A stretch of DNA of 43,799 nucleotides, taken from Streptomyces adustus. Its GTDB lineage: Bacteria > Actinomycetota > Actinomycetes > Streptomycetales > Streptomycetaceae. Of the stretch, positions 10,867-17,704 are shown in pieces (positions within the stretch are counted from its first letter, which is position 1; every line of letters starts with the position of its first letter). The DNA is taken from positions 1-43,799 of the forward strand of contig NZ_VJZD01000056.1 of assembly GCF_009377175.1 (NCBI RefSeq), in the 5' to 3' direction. The notes below the pieces were generated by a model that saw only the letters and a program-made list of their open reading frames with translations, ran no database searches and was not told the origin of the DNA. Both the position numbers and the translations under genes were made by a program.

Positions 10867-11133
10867 ATGAGCATCATCAGCTGGATCATCCTGGGGCTGT
10901 TGGCCGGAGCCATCGCCAAGTTCCTGCTGCCGGGCCGTGACCCGGGCGGCTTCATCGGTACGACCGTGATCGGCATCGTGGGCGCGTTCCTCGGCGGCTG
11001 GATATCGGCCCGCTGGCTGGACCACCCGGTCACGAAGAACTTCTACGACGGCGCCACCTGGGTGGCGGCGATCGGCGGGGCGCTCGTGCTCCTGATCGCC
11101 TACCGCCTGCTGTTCGGCAACTCGCGCGATTGA
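10867..11133 (+). CDS. GlsB/YeaQ/YmgE family small membrane protein
   Basis: This 88-residue protein has three hydrophobic segments. The opening MSIISWIILGLLAGAIAKFL and the motif PGRDPGGFIGTTVIGIVGAFLGGW are diagnostic of the transglycosylase-associated (GlsB/YeaQ/YmgE) family, often stress-induced envelope proteins of unclear function. GGAGG is about 13 nt upstream of the ATG, which is rather far. It ends just before a strong hairpin shared with convergent yajQ. Confidence 0.9.
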   Translation: MSIISWIILGLLAGAIAKFLLPGRDPGGFIGTTVIGIVGAFLGGWISARWLDHPVTKNFYDGATWVAAIGGALVLLIAYRLLFGNSRD

Positions 11134-11143
11134 TCCCGACGCA

Positions 11144-11188
11144 CGCGAGGGAGGGGTGGGCACCGTCGGCGCCCACCCCTCCCTCGCG
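11144..11188. terminator. Bidirectional terminator
   Basis: A perfect 18-bp inverted repeat (11144-11161 with 11171-11188, loop 9 nt) lies between two convergent genes and can serve both strands. Confidence 0.85.
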
Positions 11189-11222
11189 TCCGCCCGACGC
11201 CGACGCGCCCGACGCGCCGGAA

Positions 11223-11711
11223 CTACCGGTAGTTCACGAACTGAAGCGCGAATTCGAGGTCCTTGCCCTTCAGCAAGGCGATGATGGCCTGGAGGTCGTC
11301 ACGGCTCTTGGAGCTGACGCGCAGTTCGTCGCCCTGCACCTGGGCCTTCACACCCTTCGGGCCCTCGTCGCGGATGATCTTCGCCACCTTCTTGGCGTTC
11401 TCCTGGGAGATGCCCTCCTCGATGGTGGCGAAGATCTTGTACTCCTTGCCGGAGAGCTGCGGCTCGCCCGCGTCCAGCGCCTTGAGCGAGATGCCTCGCT
11501 TGACCAGCTTGGTCTCGAAGACGTCGAGGACGGCCTTCACGCGGTCCTCGGAGTTCGCCTCCATCAGGATCTTCTCGCCGGACCACGAGATCGAGGCACC
11601 CACGCCCTTGAAGTCGTAGCGCTGCGAGATCTCCTTGGCGGTCTGGTTGAGGGCGTTGTCGACCTCCTGCCGCTCGACCTTCGAGACGATGTCGAAACTG
11701 GAGTCGGCCAT
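11223..11711 (-). CDS. yajQ: YajQ family nucleotide-binding protein
   Basis: The protein has 162 residues, the usual family length. ATG at 11711 follows AAGGAG and gives [23 protein letters not shown]. Family signatures [10 protein letters not shown] and KLVKRGI are clear, and the C-terminus [17 protein letters not shown] is typical. YajQ (UPF0234) proteins bind nucleotides, and a Xanthomonas member is reported to bind cyclic di-GMP. The role in Streptomyces is not established. It is divergent from tRNA-Tyr, as I recall for SCO4614 in S. coelicolor. Confidence 0.94.
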   Translation of the reverse strand: MADSSFDIVSKVERQEVDNALNQTAKEISQRYDFKGVGASISWSGEKILMEANSEDRVKAVLDVFETKLVKRGISLKALDAGEPQLSGKEYKIFATIEEGISQENAKKVAKIIRDEGPKGVKAQVQGDELRVSSKSRDDLQAIIALLKGKDLEFALQFVNYR

Positions 11712-11945
11712 GTCCTGTGGCTCCTTGTATCTGAGGGCGAATCGGGTCCGTACCGGCTGTGCACCGGCGTACACGGGGCTGCCGCCGAGCCCGCCGGGGA
11801 TCGGGGCCGCATCCGCACAAGCCTAGCCACCCCGCCCCTCGCGGGTGGCGATCAATCGAGTGGCGAAGCACCCCTCCTCATCGGGTATTGTTTACGTCGT
11901 TGCCAGGGAACACCGCCGACAGGGGGTGTGAAGGGCAGCAACCCC

Positions 11946-12027
11946 GGCGGTGTGCCCGAGCGGCCAAAGGGAGCAGACTGTAAATCTGCCGGCTTAGCCT
12001 TCCCAGGTTCGAATCCTGGCGCCGCCA
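11946..12027 (+). tRNA. tRNA-Tyr(GTA)
   Basis: This is an 82-nt class II tRNA with a long variable arm. The acceptor stem GGCGGTG pairs with CGCCGCC (one wobble), the discriminator is A, the anticodon GTA is at 11980-11982, and the T-arm is CCAGGTTCGAATCCTGG. No CCA is encoded. In S. coelicolor the tRNA-Tyr 3' end is the attB of the integrative plasmid SLP1. A decayed integrase lies just downstream here. Confidence 0.97.
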
Positions 12028-12035
12028 CCCGGAGG

Positions 12036-12080
12036 GAAACCCCCTCTGATCAGGTCAAGTACCTGATCAGAGGGGGTTTC
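12036..12080. terminator. Perfect 20-bp hairpin after tRNA-Tyr
   Basis: Arms 12036-12055 and 12061-12080 are perfectly complementary with a 5-nt loop (CAAGT). The position 9 nt after the tRNA suggests a terminator. Its location inside the expected SLP1-type att region leaves other roles open. Confidence 0.8.
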
Positions 12081-12170
12081 TCGTTGTCCCGCCCTGTTCG
12101 ATTCGGCGTGGACGGGGCGTGGACGTGTCTCACCTAGTACCGCCCATATCCCACCTTCGATCAGCGCGTG

Positions 12171-12190
12171 TCCCCCAGGTGTCCCCCAAG
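12171..12190. repeat. Tandem GTGTCCCCCA repeats near the integrase 3' end
   Basis: Two near-adjacent copies of GTGTCCCCCA lie between the tRNA-Tyr hairpin and the integrase stop codon. Short direct repeats here could be arm-type integrase or excisionase sites. This is inferred from position only. Confidence 0.35.
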
Positions 12191-12201
12191 GGTGGGCATG
12201 A

Positions 12202-12943
12202 TCACTCCGGCTCGTTCCGCACCCGAAGGGCGGCGTCGATCCGGCTGTTCGCGTGGTCCCGCGTCTGATCGAGCACCTTGGCGTACACCTTGTGCAGTAC
12301 CGCGACGCTGTGCCCGGCGCGGCGGGCGCACTCCATCGCGTCCACACCGGAACTGAGCCAGAACGACATTTCAGCGTGCCGCAGGTCGTAGGCGACGGGT
12401 CGGCGGCGAGGCCGTCTCCGCTTCGCTCAGCACGTCCCGGCGGGCTCTTGCCCGTACCTCCCCCAGCCGGTCTCCTGTAGCAGGCCGTTGCGGTTCGTGG
12501 AAGAGGTGGCCGTCCGGCGCCGTGCCGTGCGTGGCGATGTGCTGCCGCAGCATGTGGACGAAGTGCGACGGGATGGGGACCGGCCGGGAATGCTTCTCGG
12601 CGCGGGCCTTGAGGTGGCGCGTCTCGTGTGCCGTCCTGTCGTTCGTCCAGCTCCGTCCGGCCCGGACGATGCCCTGCCGCAGGGTGAGTATGCCCCATCC
12701 CGTTTCCGGGAGGTGGCACTGGTCCGCGCGCAGTCCAGCGGCTTCGGCCGGCCGCATGGCCGGGTAGTACAGGTAGCCGAAGAATGCCTCCAGGTGTCGG
12801 CCGCGGGGCCTCTGCTCGCGGACTCCCGCCAGGAGTGCCCGCACCCGACGTGGGTTGGCGACGCTCTCGGGGGCCACTGCCTCTACCGCTTCGGCGCGGT
12901 CCACTTCACGGCCGCGAGCGGGTTGATCGGGTGTGTGAAGTCC
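12202..12943 (-). pseudogene. Broken tyrosine integrase at the tRNA-Tyr site (SLP1-type)
   Basis: Three minus-strand frames together spell the C-terminal half of an actinobacterial tyrosine recombinase. From 12943 down, INPLAAVKWTAPKR is followed by a frameshift near 12885. Next comes APESVANPRRVRALLAGVRE...FFGYLYYPAMRPAEAAGLR, which carries the box I Arg, up to a frameshift near 12392. The last frame has YDLRHAEMSFWLSSG, RRAGHSVAVLHKVYAKVLDQ and the TGA at 12202-12204. The box II Arg/His and the nucleophilic Tyr (VYAK) are present. The N-terminal arm-binding half is missing: similarity stops where a transposase fragment begins at about 12944. Reading towards the tRNA is the usual integrase arrangement. 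It cannot be functional as it stands. Confidence 0.85.
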
Positions 12944-13470
12944 ATTCACGACCTGCTGCGCTGGCAGGTGCGGGAGATGGCACGCCGGAAGGCGGACCCG
13001 AGTCTGGTGGTGCTCGACACCCAGAGCCTGCACGCGGCGGTCGGAGTGCCCGCTGAGTCGACGGGGCGTGACGCGGCAAAAAAGTACCGGGCCGCAAGCG
13101 TGGCCTGGCCGTTGATGTTCTGGGGCCGGTGGTCGCGGTGGTCGCGGTGGTCGTGGTGGCTGTGTCGGCGTACGAGAGCGCTGTCGGTATCGCGCTGCTG
13201 GACAGCTCGCCGCCGACGCCGACACCGTGGAGAAGGCCCTGGTCGACCAGGGCTTCGAGAACGTCGCCGTCGCGCACGGGGAGAAGGTGGGCATCGGGGC
13301 GGAGGTCGTGGAGCGCAATCCCGCGCAGAGCGGGTTCGTTCCCCAGGCCAAGCGGTGGGTCGTGGAACGCGCCTACGGGATCTTGATGTTGTACCGCAGG
13401 CTGGTGTGTGACTACGTGCATCTGCCCCGCAGTTCGGAATCGCGGGTGTACTGGGCGATGGCGGCGGTAA
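12944..13470 (+). pseudogene. IS5-like DDE transposase remnant
   Basis: Plus-strand segments in three frames form an IS5-family transposase lacking its N-terminus. IHDLLRWQVREMARRKADPSLVVLDTQSLHAA runs from 12944 (including the first catalytic Asp region) to the slippery A_AAA_AAG at 13078-13084. VPGRKRGLAVDVLGPVVAVV follows in the -1 frame. After a one-base loss near 13205 comes VEKALVDQGFENVAVAHGEKVG...FVPQAKRWVVERAYGILMLYRRLVCDY, with the last catalytic Glu in VVERAYG. No terminal inverted repeats were recognised. It abuts the integrase remnant directly, so it probably truncated or rearranged that gene. IS5 assignment is from motif memory. Confidence 0.8.
13078..13084 (+). other. A_AAA_AAG slippery heptamer in transposase remnant
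   Basis: In the upstream frame (GCA AAA AAG) this heptamer is exactly in register for a -1 shift. After it, the -1 frame (GTA CCG GGC CGC AAG) continues the transposase. This is the classic programmed -1 frameshift signal used by many insertion sequences. Confidence 0.7.
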
Positions 13471-13635
13471 TACGCCGTCGACCACCCGCTGCGGGCCCGG
13501 CGGGTGTGCGAGGCGATGGACCTGCCGGTCGTGCCCAACACCATCAACAACGTCCGTCTCGAGCTCAAGCGGCTGGCAGACCGAGGGATCCTGGCCGAGA
13601 CCGAGCCAGGCCTGTTCACCCAGCCCAGGCCATAG
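13471..13635 (+). pseudogene. Fragment of a winged-helix-like ORF
   Basis: A 54-residue reading with no start codon (TAA immediately upstream) gives YAVDHPLRARRVCEAMDLPVV...INNVRLELKRLADRGILAETEPGLFTQPRP and a TAG stop. The helix-turn-helix pattern (VCEAMDL, then RLELKRLADRGIL) and the closing beta-hairpin-like EPGLFTQ resemble a winged-helix domain. I recall similar tails in Streptomyces mobile-element contexts but cannot name the parent gene. It overlaps the last part of the transposase reading. Confidence 0.5.
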
Positions 13636-14066
13636 CCGACCGACGGCGTCACGACCTGCCAGCTTGTCCCGCACGAAACGAAAATTGGGCATCAAGTCTC
13701 ATACCGCCCTCTGACGTAGAGACACTGTTGTAGCCGCCTTGGAGTGGCGGTGCGTCGACGGCTTCACTGGCCGACTCGTGACGAAGGGTGCTGCTCCGCG
13801 TCCGGGGGCGGTGTTTTCGTGGATGCAGTGGCAGGTCCGAGGTCCGTTGCCTGACTTGGGGCCGAGACCGCGCTCGCCGGTTTTGGCTGACAGACGAGAC
13901 TCTTCGGGTGAAAAAGCCGGAGCAAGGCCGCCTGACCGGCGGTTCGTTGGTGGTCCCACGGTGTCTGCAAACCATACGTTCAGCTTCAGCGCTCACAGCG
14001 GCGGCGCTCTAGTGCACAGAGTTCGTTCGCACCTTCCGACAGACCGCGAAGCCGAGAGGACCAGTT
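13636..14066. other. 431-bp stretch without recognisable gene
   Basis: Several short open frames exist on both strands, but none shows the expected codon bias, a start with a ribosome site or a recognisable motif. The part near 13680-13740 is relatively AT-rich for this genome and may be leftover mobile-element sequence. A promoter for the following secreted-protein gene probably lies here. Confidence 0.4.
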
Positions 14067-14882
14067 ATGCGTCTGACCCGCTGCGCTCTCGCTGCTGCAA
14101 CGGTGGCGGCGTCCGCCTCAGCCGTGGCCCTGCCGTCCTTCCACATGCACTGGACGTCCCGTAGTTCCGATGTCGCGCAGGTCCGCATGGTCAGCGCCGT
14201 CGACGCCTCGCGGAGCGGAGCCAAGTCGCCCGAGCCGTCCGTCATGGATACGGTCCCGCAGGCATCGGCACGCCCCTGCCACAGTTACGGCGGCCCCTAC
14301 TGCGGCTGGGTGGAGGAGTACCGGGGCGGCTGTGACTGGGTGTGGGGTCTGAGCTACGGAATCAACAACCCTGATGTGCTCTGCCCCCACGACCCCCGCC
14401 CGAGCCCGTCGGCCGCAGCCAGTTCCTCGGCCGCACCCAGCCACTCGGAGTCGACGGCGTCGTCCGGAAGCGGCGGTGCCACCAGGGGCTCCTCCGGAAT
14501 CGGCGGAACCACGGCCGGGCTCGGCCGCTTAGCCGGCCCGAAGCACAAGCACCCGGCCGAGCCCCACTGCTCGGCCGCCTCAAGCCCCACAGCTCTGCCC
14601 AGCGCCACGGCCACATCCGCCCCTGTCGGCCCCCGCCCACAGCGCCAGTCCTTCCCGACCGGTCCCGCCAGGACGCCTTCGACGACCAGCAGCACCGGAG
14701 ATGTGCACGCGCCGGCGGTCGAACCGCAGGTGCTGCCAGGAGAAGGCCCCGACACAGCGAGCCTTCTGCAAGCCGTGCACACCGCTGCGGAGGGCTACGT
14801 CTTCCCTTATGTCCTTCCCTTCCCGGAGGTCGGCCCTTTGCCCATCGGCACAGCTGATGCGGCAGCACCGCTGGTCCCCTGA
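14067..14882 (+). CDS. Exported Pro/Ser/Ala-rich protein, function unknown
   Basis: This is a 271-residue protein beginning MRLTRCALAAATVAASASAVALPS, a Sec-type signal peptide with likely cleavage near residue 22. GAGAGGA lies 8 nt before the ATG. A compact region at residues 71-106 has four cysteines (Cys71, 79, 89, 106) in CHSYGGPYCGWVEEY and GGCDWVWGLSYG, suggesting disulfides outside the cell. The rest is low-complexity Ser/Ala/Pro/Gly, like a wall-spanning linker. No C-terminal anchor is seen. It converges with another exported-protein gene. I recognise no family. Confidence 0.6.
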   Translation: MRLTRCALAAATVAASASAVALPSFHMHWTSRSSDVAQVRMVSAVDASRSGAKSPEPSVMDTVPQASARPCHSYGGPYCGWVEEYRGGCDWVWGLSYGINNPDVLCPHDPRPSPSAAASSSAAPSHSESTASSGSGGATRGSSGIGGTTAGLGRLAGPKHKHPAEPHCSAASSPTALPSATATSAPVGPRPQRQSFPTGPARTPSTTSSTGDVHAPAVEPQVLPGEGPDTASLLQAVHTAAEGYVFPYVLPFPEVGPLPIGTADAAAPLVP

Positions 14883-14906
14883 CCCAACCTGACGTCAGGG
14901 GACCAG
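14871..14906. terminator. Bidirectional terminator
   Basis: A 13-bp perfect inverted repeat (CTGGTCCCCTGAC at 14871-14883 with its complement at 14894-14906, loop 10 nt) overlaps the stop of the plus-strand gene and separates two convergent genes. Confidence 0.75.
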
Positions 14907-14936
14907 AGGTCCTCAGGGGCATGGTCCGGCCGGCTG

Positions 14937-15635
14937 TCACTCGGCGGAACGACGTCGGCGAAGCCAGGCCGCAGCGAGCAGTCCCAGAACCACCAGCAGA
15001 ACGCCGGTGGCGATCACGATGCGCTTCACGCTCAGCAGGCTGCCGCTCCAGCCGGCAGCCTTGCTGTCCTGCGAGGGAACGGTGCGCCCGGGGGCGCCCT
15101 TCTGGGGCGACGGGGAGTTGGACGAACCGTTCCCGTCGACAACCGCACCGTCCTGCGGACCAGCGCCGTCCCCGCGGTCACCGTCGTCCCGGTTGCTGCG
15201 GCAGTGAGTGGCCGGGAAGGGGAAGACTTGCTTGTGGACGCCGAAGGCCCTCACCACGAAGAGCGGATGCACCCGGAAGAACTCACGAATCGCGAACTGG
15301 TACTGGCCGGAGGACTGGGTGGGATAGTCCACGTTCGCATAGGTCGAGACAGTGAAGGTGTCCCACGGCGCCGTCGGCGAGGAGGATGATGCCGAGCTGC
15401 CCTGGATGACGAGCGCCTCCGGCCCACGCGGGCCATTGGTCAGAATCCCCCTCAGACCCTTGTCGATGAGCACGACGACTCGGCCGCTGTGGCAGTCGCG
15501 GTAGGGATTGCGGTGGCGGTGGTGCCCGTCGCCTTCGTACCGCACGGGCGTCTGCGCGGCAATGCCGGCCGACGGAGACACGAGGACGATGGCCGCACCC
15601 GCCAGCGGTGCTGCAACCCAGGGGCGAAGATTCAT
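14937..15635 (-). CDS. Exported, C-terminally membrane-anchored protein, function unknown
   Basis: This is a 232-residue protein. The ATG at 15635 is chosen because GGAGG lies 7 nt upstream and it starts MNLRPWVAAPLAGAAIVLVSPSAGIAA, a signal peptide. A globular-looking middle (VVVLIDKGLRGILTNGPRGPEALVIQG, then YQFAIREFFRVHPLFVVRAFG) contains two cysteines, Cys48 and Cys145. A Ser/Pro/Asp-rich linker (146-200) is followed by one helix (about 204-225) and the basic tail RRRRSAE, like a wall/membrane anchor without an LPxTG motif. Homology was not recognised. It converges with the secreted protein at 14067. Confidence 0.65.
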   Translation of the reverse strand: MNLRPWVAAPLAGAAIVLVSPSAGIAAQTPVRYEGDGHHRHRNPYRDCHSGRVVVLIDKGLRGILTNGPRGPEALVIQGSSASSSSPTAPWDTFTVSTYANVDYPTQSSGQYQFAIREFFRVHPLFVVRAFGVHKQVFPFPATHCRSNRDDGDRGDGAGPQDGAVVDGNGSSNSPSPQKGAPGRTVPSQDSKAAGWSGSLLSVKRIVIATGVLLVVLGLLAAAWLRRRRSAE

Positions 15636-15760
15636 CCGAGGACCTCCATGGGGGGCGGACAGAGGCGACCACCTGCCCGGTCGGCACACCCGAATCTGTG
15701 AAGAAGCTAAGAGAAATCAGCGCGCTACAGCGTGAACGTCCTCGGGGAGCCGTACTACTC

Positions 15761-16141
15761 GTGACCGGTTGTCACTCAAGCGCAGCAGCATCGGGCGGAC
15801 GGAGCAGGTCGCCTGAGGTCCTCGCCCCGGCGTACGACGTCACCCGGCTCGGTCGGCAGCTCGCCACCCTCGTCCAGGGGCCCATGGCCACGGACCGGGA
15901 TTTCTTCCCACCCTCGATGCCACCCATCACCGAGGCAGAGCTCGCCTTCCGTCTCCACCACGCCACCGCTCGCCCGCATCTGGCAGCCGAATTCGCCACC
16001 GCAGCTTTCACCGCAGCCTCCACCACACAGCTCAGTACGGCCCACGTCCGCGACCTCACCCTGGACCCCTCCACTCAGCCGATCTGGCGGTCGCAGGCAA
16101 GCGCCCGGGACCTGCGCGACAGCAGGTCACGGGCCCTTCGG
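15761..16141 (+). pseudogene. Coding-like remnant, function unknown
   Basis: From the GTG at 15761 this frame shows strong G/C at third positions and a soluble helical reading (YDVTRLGRQLATLVQGPMATDRDFF, EAELAFRLHHATARPHLAAEFATAAF). It looks like real protein sequence. The frame has no stop for another kilobase and runs antisense into the next gene, so a proper C-terminus is not identifiable. It may be a truncated gene left by rearrangement. A small hairpin (GACCTGC at 16109-16115 with 16122-16128) follows. Confidence 0.35.
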
Positions 16142-16162
16142 CGGGCGGTCGGCGAGGCGGGG

Positions 16163-16477
16163 TCAGCCGTCCGTTCGGCCGGCCTTGCCGTGCTCCTCCA
16201 GGGTCTCCTCGGGCTCGGGGCCCGCCGCCTGCTTCACGTCCGCCTCGACGTCGTTGCGCGACCTGCCCTCGTCCTTTGCGTAGTCGGTCACGGAGGCCTG
16301 TACGTCCCGTGCCAGGTCACGCCAGGCCCGCCAGGCGGTCTCGTACGTCTCGGTCTGCTGCTGCGTCCACGACGCGGTCGTCGGGGCGCCGTAGGTGTCC
16401 CGCAGTTGCAGGACCCTCAGATGCGCCTCGTTCACGGCGCGCTGTTTCTCCACGAGTTCCTCGAAGGTGTCTGCCAC
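16163..16477 (-). CDS. Small conserved-looking helical protein
   Basis: The protein has 104 residues and is charged and helical. The GTG at 16477 is chosen, giving the sequence ADTFEELVEKQRAVNEAHLRVLQLRDTYG. The pattern of leucines and aromatics with WTQQQTETYETAWRAWRDLARDVQ suggests a short coiled coil. The C-terminal 30 residues are acidic and disordered. No ribosome site is strong. It resembles short hypothetical proteins common in Streptomyces, but no function is known to me. A weak hairpin lies just beyond its stop at 16109-16128. Confidence 0.7.
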   Translation of the reverse strand: MADTFEELVEKQRAVNEAHLRVLQLRDTYGAPTTASWTQQQTETYETAWRAWRDLARDVQASVTDYAKDEGRSRNDVEADVKQAAGPEPEETLEEHGKAGRTDG

Positions 16478-16605
16478 GTGCCGGAGCCTAGGTACGCGAG
16501 CGGGTTTCCGCGCGTCGGCGCCCACGACCCGCGCGAGCTCCGCCGGTACGGCCGTATCCGCGGAGCGGTTGTGCCGTCAGGACCCGTGCAGGGCACACTG
16601 ATTCC

Positions 16606-16818
16606 ATGTCCTCCCGCCGCAGAAGCTGCCCCGAGTGCCGTCGCGAGATCGCCGTGGTCGCGGGCCGGTACGCCCGGCACGACCCGCCCGGGGCTCGGGA
16701 GAACGGCGCGCTCACCTCATGTCCCGGCTCGCGCCGGGCCGCCTCGCTGGGCGCGGCCCAGCCCACGCTGGACGGGTACGCCGTGCCGGAGTTCCCCGGC
16801 CAGATGCCGCTGTTCTAG
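16606..16818 (+). CDS. Small zinc-ribbon-like protein
   Basis: This 70-residue protein opens with a Cys-x2-Cys knuckle (RRRSCPECRREIAVVAGRYARHDPPG) followed by a conserved-looking Tyr-Ala-Arg-His-Asp stretch. It ends in PTLDGYAVPEFPGQMPLF. A third cysteine (SCPG) might complete a metal site. There is no clear ribosome site, so it may be leaderless. Short proteins of this type recur in Streptomyces as hypotheticals. Its role is unknown. Confidence 0.6.
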   Translation: MSSRRRSCPECRREIAVVAGRYARHDPPGARENGALTSCPGSRRAASLGAAQPTLDGYAVPEFPGQMPLF

Positions 16819-16913
16819 AACGCGGAACGCATTACCGCATCAGCCGGTGCCGCTGTGGAACGCGCCTGTGCCGTACGGCCGTTCGGGGGACCGGAGCGGT
16901 GTCCCCGGTGTGC

Positions 16914-17570
16914 TCAGTTGCCCGCCACCGACTTCACCGCGACCGCCACCGGTGTCGACCCGCCGATCAGCTCCAGGACCAGACCGGCCGTCGCCGGAGT
17001 GTCCACCAACTCCGCCAGCACGGTGGCGACGTCGTCCCGGGTCACGGAGCCACGCCCGGTGTGCGCCTCCAGGCGGACCAGGCCGGTACCGGCGTCGTCC
17101 GTCAGCGAACCGGGGCGCAGGATCGTCCAGTCCAGCGCCTTGAGGTTCCGCACGTACGCGTCGGCCGCGCCCTTGGCGCGCAGATAGACGTCGAAGACGT
17201 CGTCGCCCTCGTGGGCCGGGTCCGCCCCCATCGAGGAGACGACCACGAAGCGCCGTACCCTCGCCCGGACCGCCGCGTCCGCGAACAGCACTGCCGCGGC
17301 CTTGTCCACCGTGCCCTTGCGGGCCGCTCCGCTGCCCGGACCGGCACCCGCCGCGAACACCGCCGCGTCCGCGCCCTGGAGGTGCGCCGCGACCTCCTCG
17401 ACCGAGACCGACTCCAGGTCGAGCAGGACCGGTTCGGCACCGGCCTCCCGCAGATCGTCGCCCTGTTCGGCCTTACGGATGATTCCCGCGACCTCTTCCC
17501 CGCGCGCGGACAGCAGCCGCTCCAGCCGCAGCGCGATCTGACCATGACCACCAGCGATGACAATGCGCAT
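16914..17570 (-). CDS. NAD(P)-binding atypical SDR family protein
   Basis: The protein has 218 residues. ATG at 17570 gives MRIVIAGGHGQIALRLERLL, a Rossmann glycine motif (GGHGQIA). It resembles the NmrA/YwnB-like atypical short-chain dehydrogenase group. VVVSSMGAD replaces the usual Ser of the catalytic triad, and DWTILRPGSLTDDAGTG is typical of these NAD(P)-binding sensor or epimerase-like proteins. The canonical YxxxK is reduced to YLRAKGAAD. The substrate is unknown. The gene is in the same orientation as the amidohydrolase gene upstream, 134 bp away. Confidence 0.85.
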   Translation of the reverse strand: MRIVIAGGHGQIALRLERLLSARGEEVAGIIRKAEQGDDLREAGAEPVLLDLESVSVEEVAAHLQGADAAVFAAGAGPGSGAARKGTVDKAAAVLFADAAVRARVRRFVVVSSMGADPAHEGDDVFDVYLRAKGAADAYVRNLKALDWTILRPGSLTDDAGTGLVRLEAHTGRGSVTRDDVATVLAELVDTPATAGLVLELIGGSTPVAVAVKSVAGN

Positions 17571-17704
17571 GTCTTCGACCGTACGCCCGGACAGGCGGGA
17601 CCGCCGCACGGCTTCGGCCGTGTCGCCCGCACCCGGCGGCGGCGCCGACGGCCTCCGGCCGCGTCGACGGCCGCACGCCCTCAGGCACGCCCTCAGACAC
17701 GCCC

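Noticed and set aside
12488..13411. A single 307-residue plus-strand gene covering the integrase/transposase region
   Set aside because: Only the part from about 12944 to 13084 is protein-like (transposase). The 5' part is antisense to the integrase and the 3' part is out of frame.
13739..14164. Possible 141-codon gene before the secreted protein
   Set aside because: There is no ribosome site, the codon bias is poor, there are no motifs, and it overlaps the start and signal peptide region of the better-supported gene at 14067.
12028..16162. A second tRNA-Tyr 3'-end copy (attR) closing the presumed element
   Set aside because: No second copy of the T-arm/acceptor sequence was found by eye to the end of the accessory region, so element boundaries cannot be drawn.
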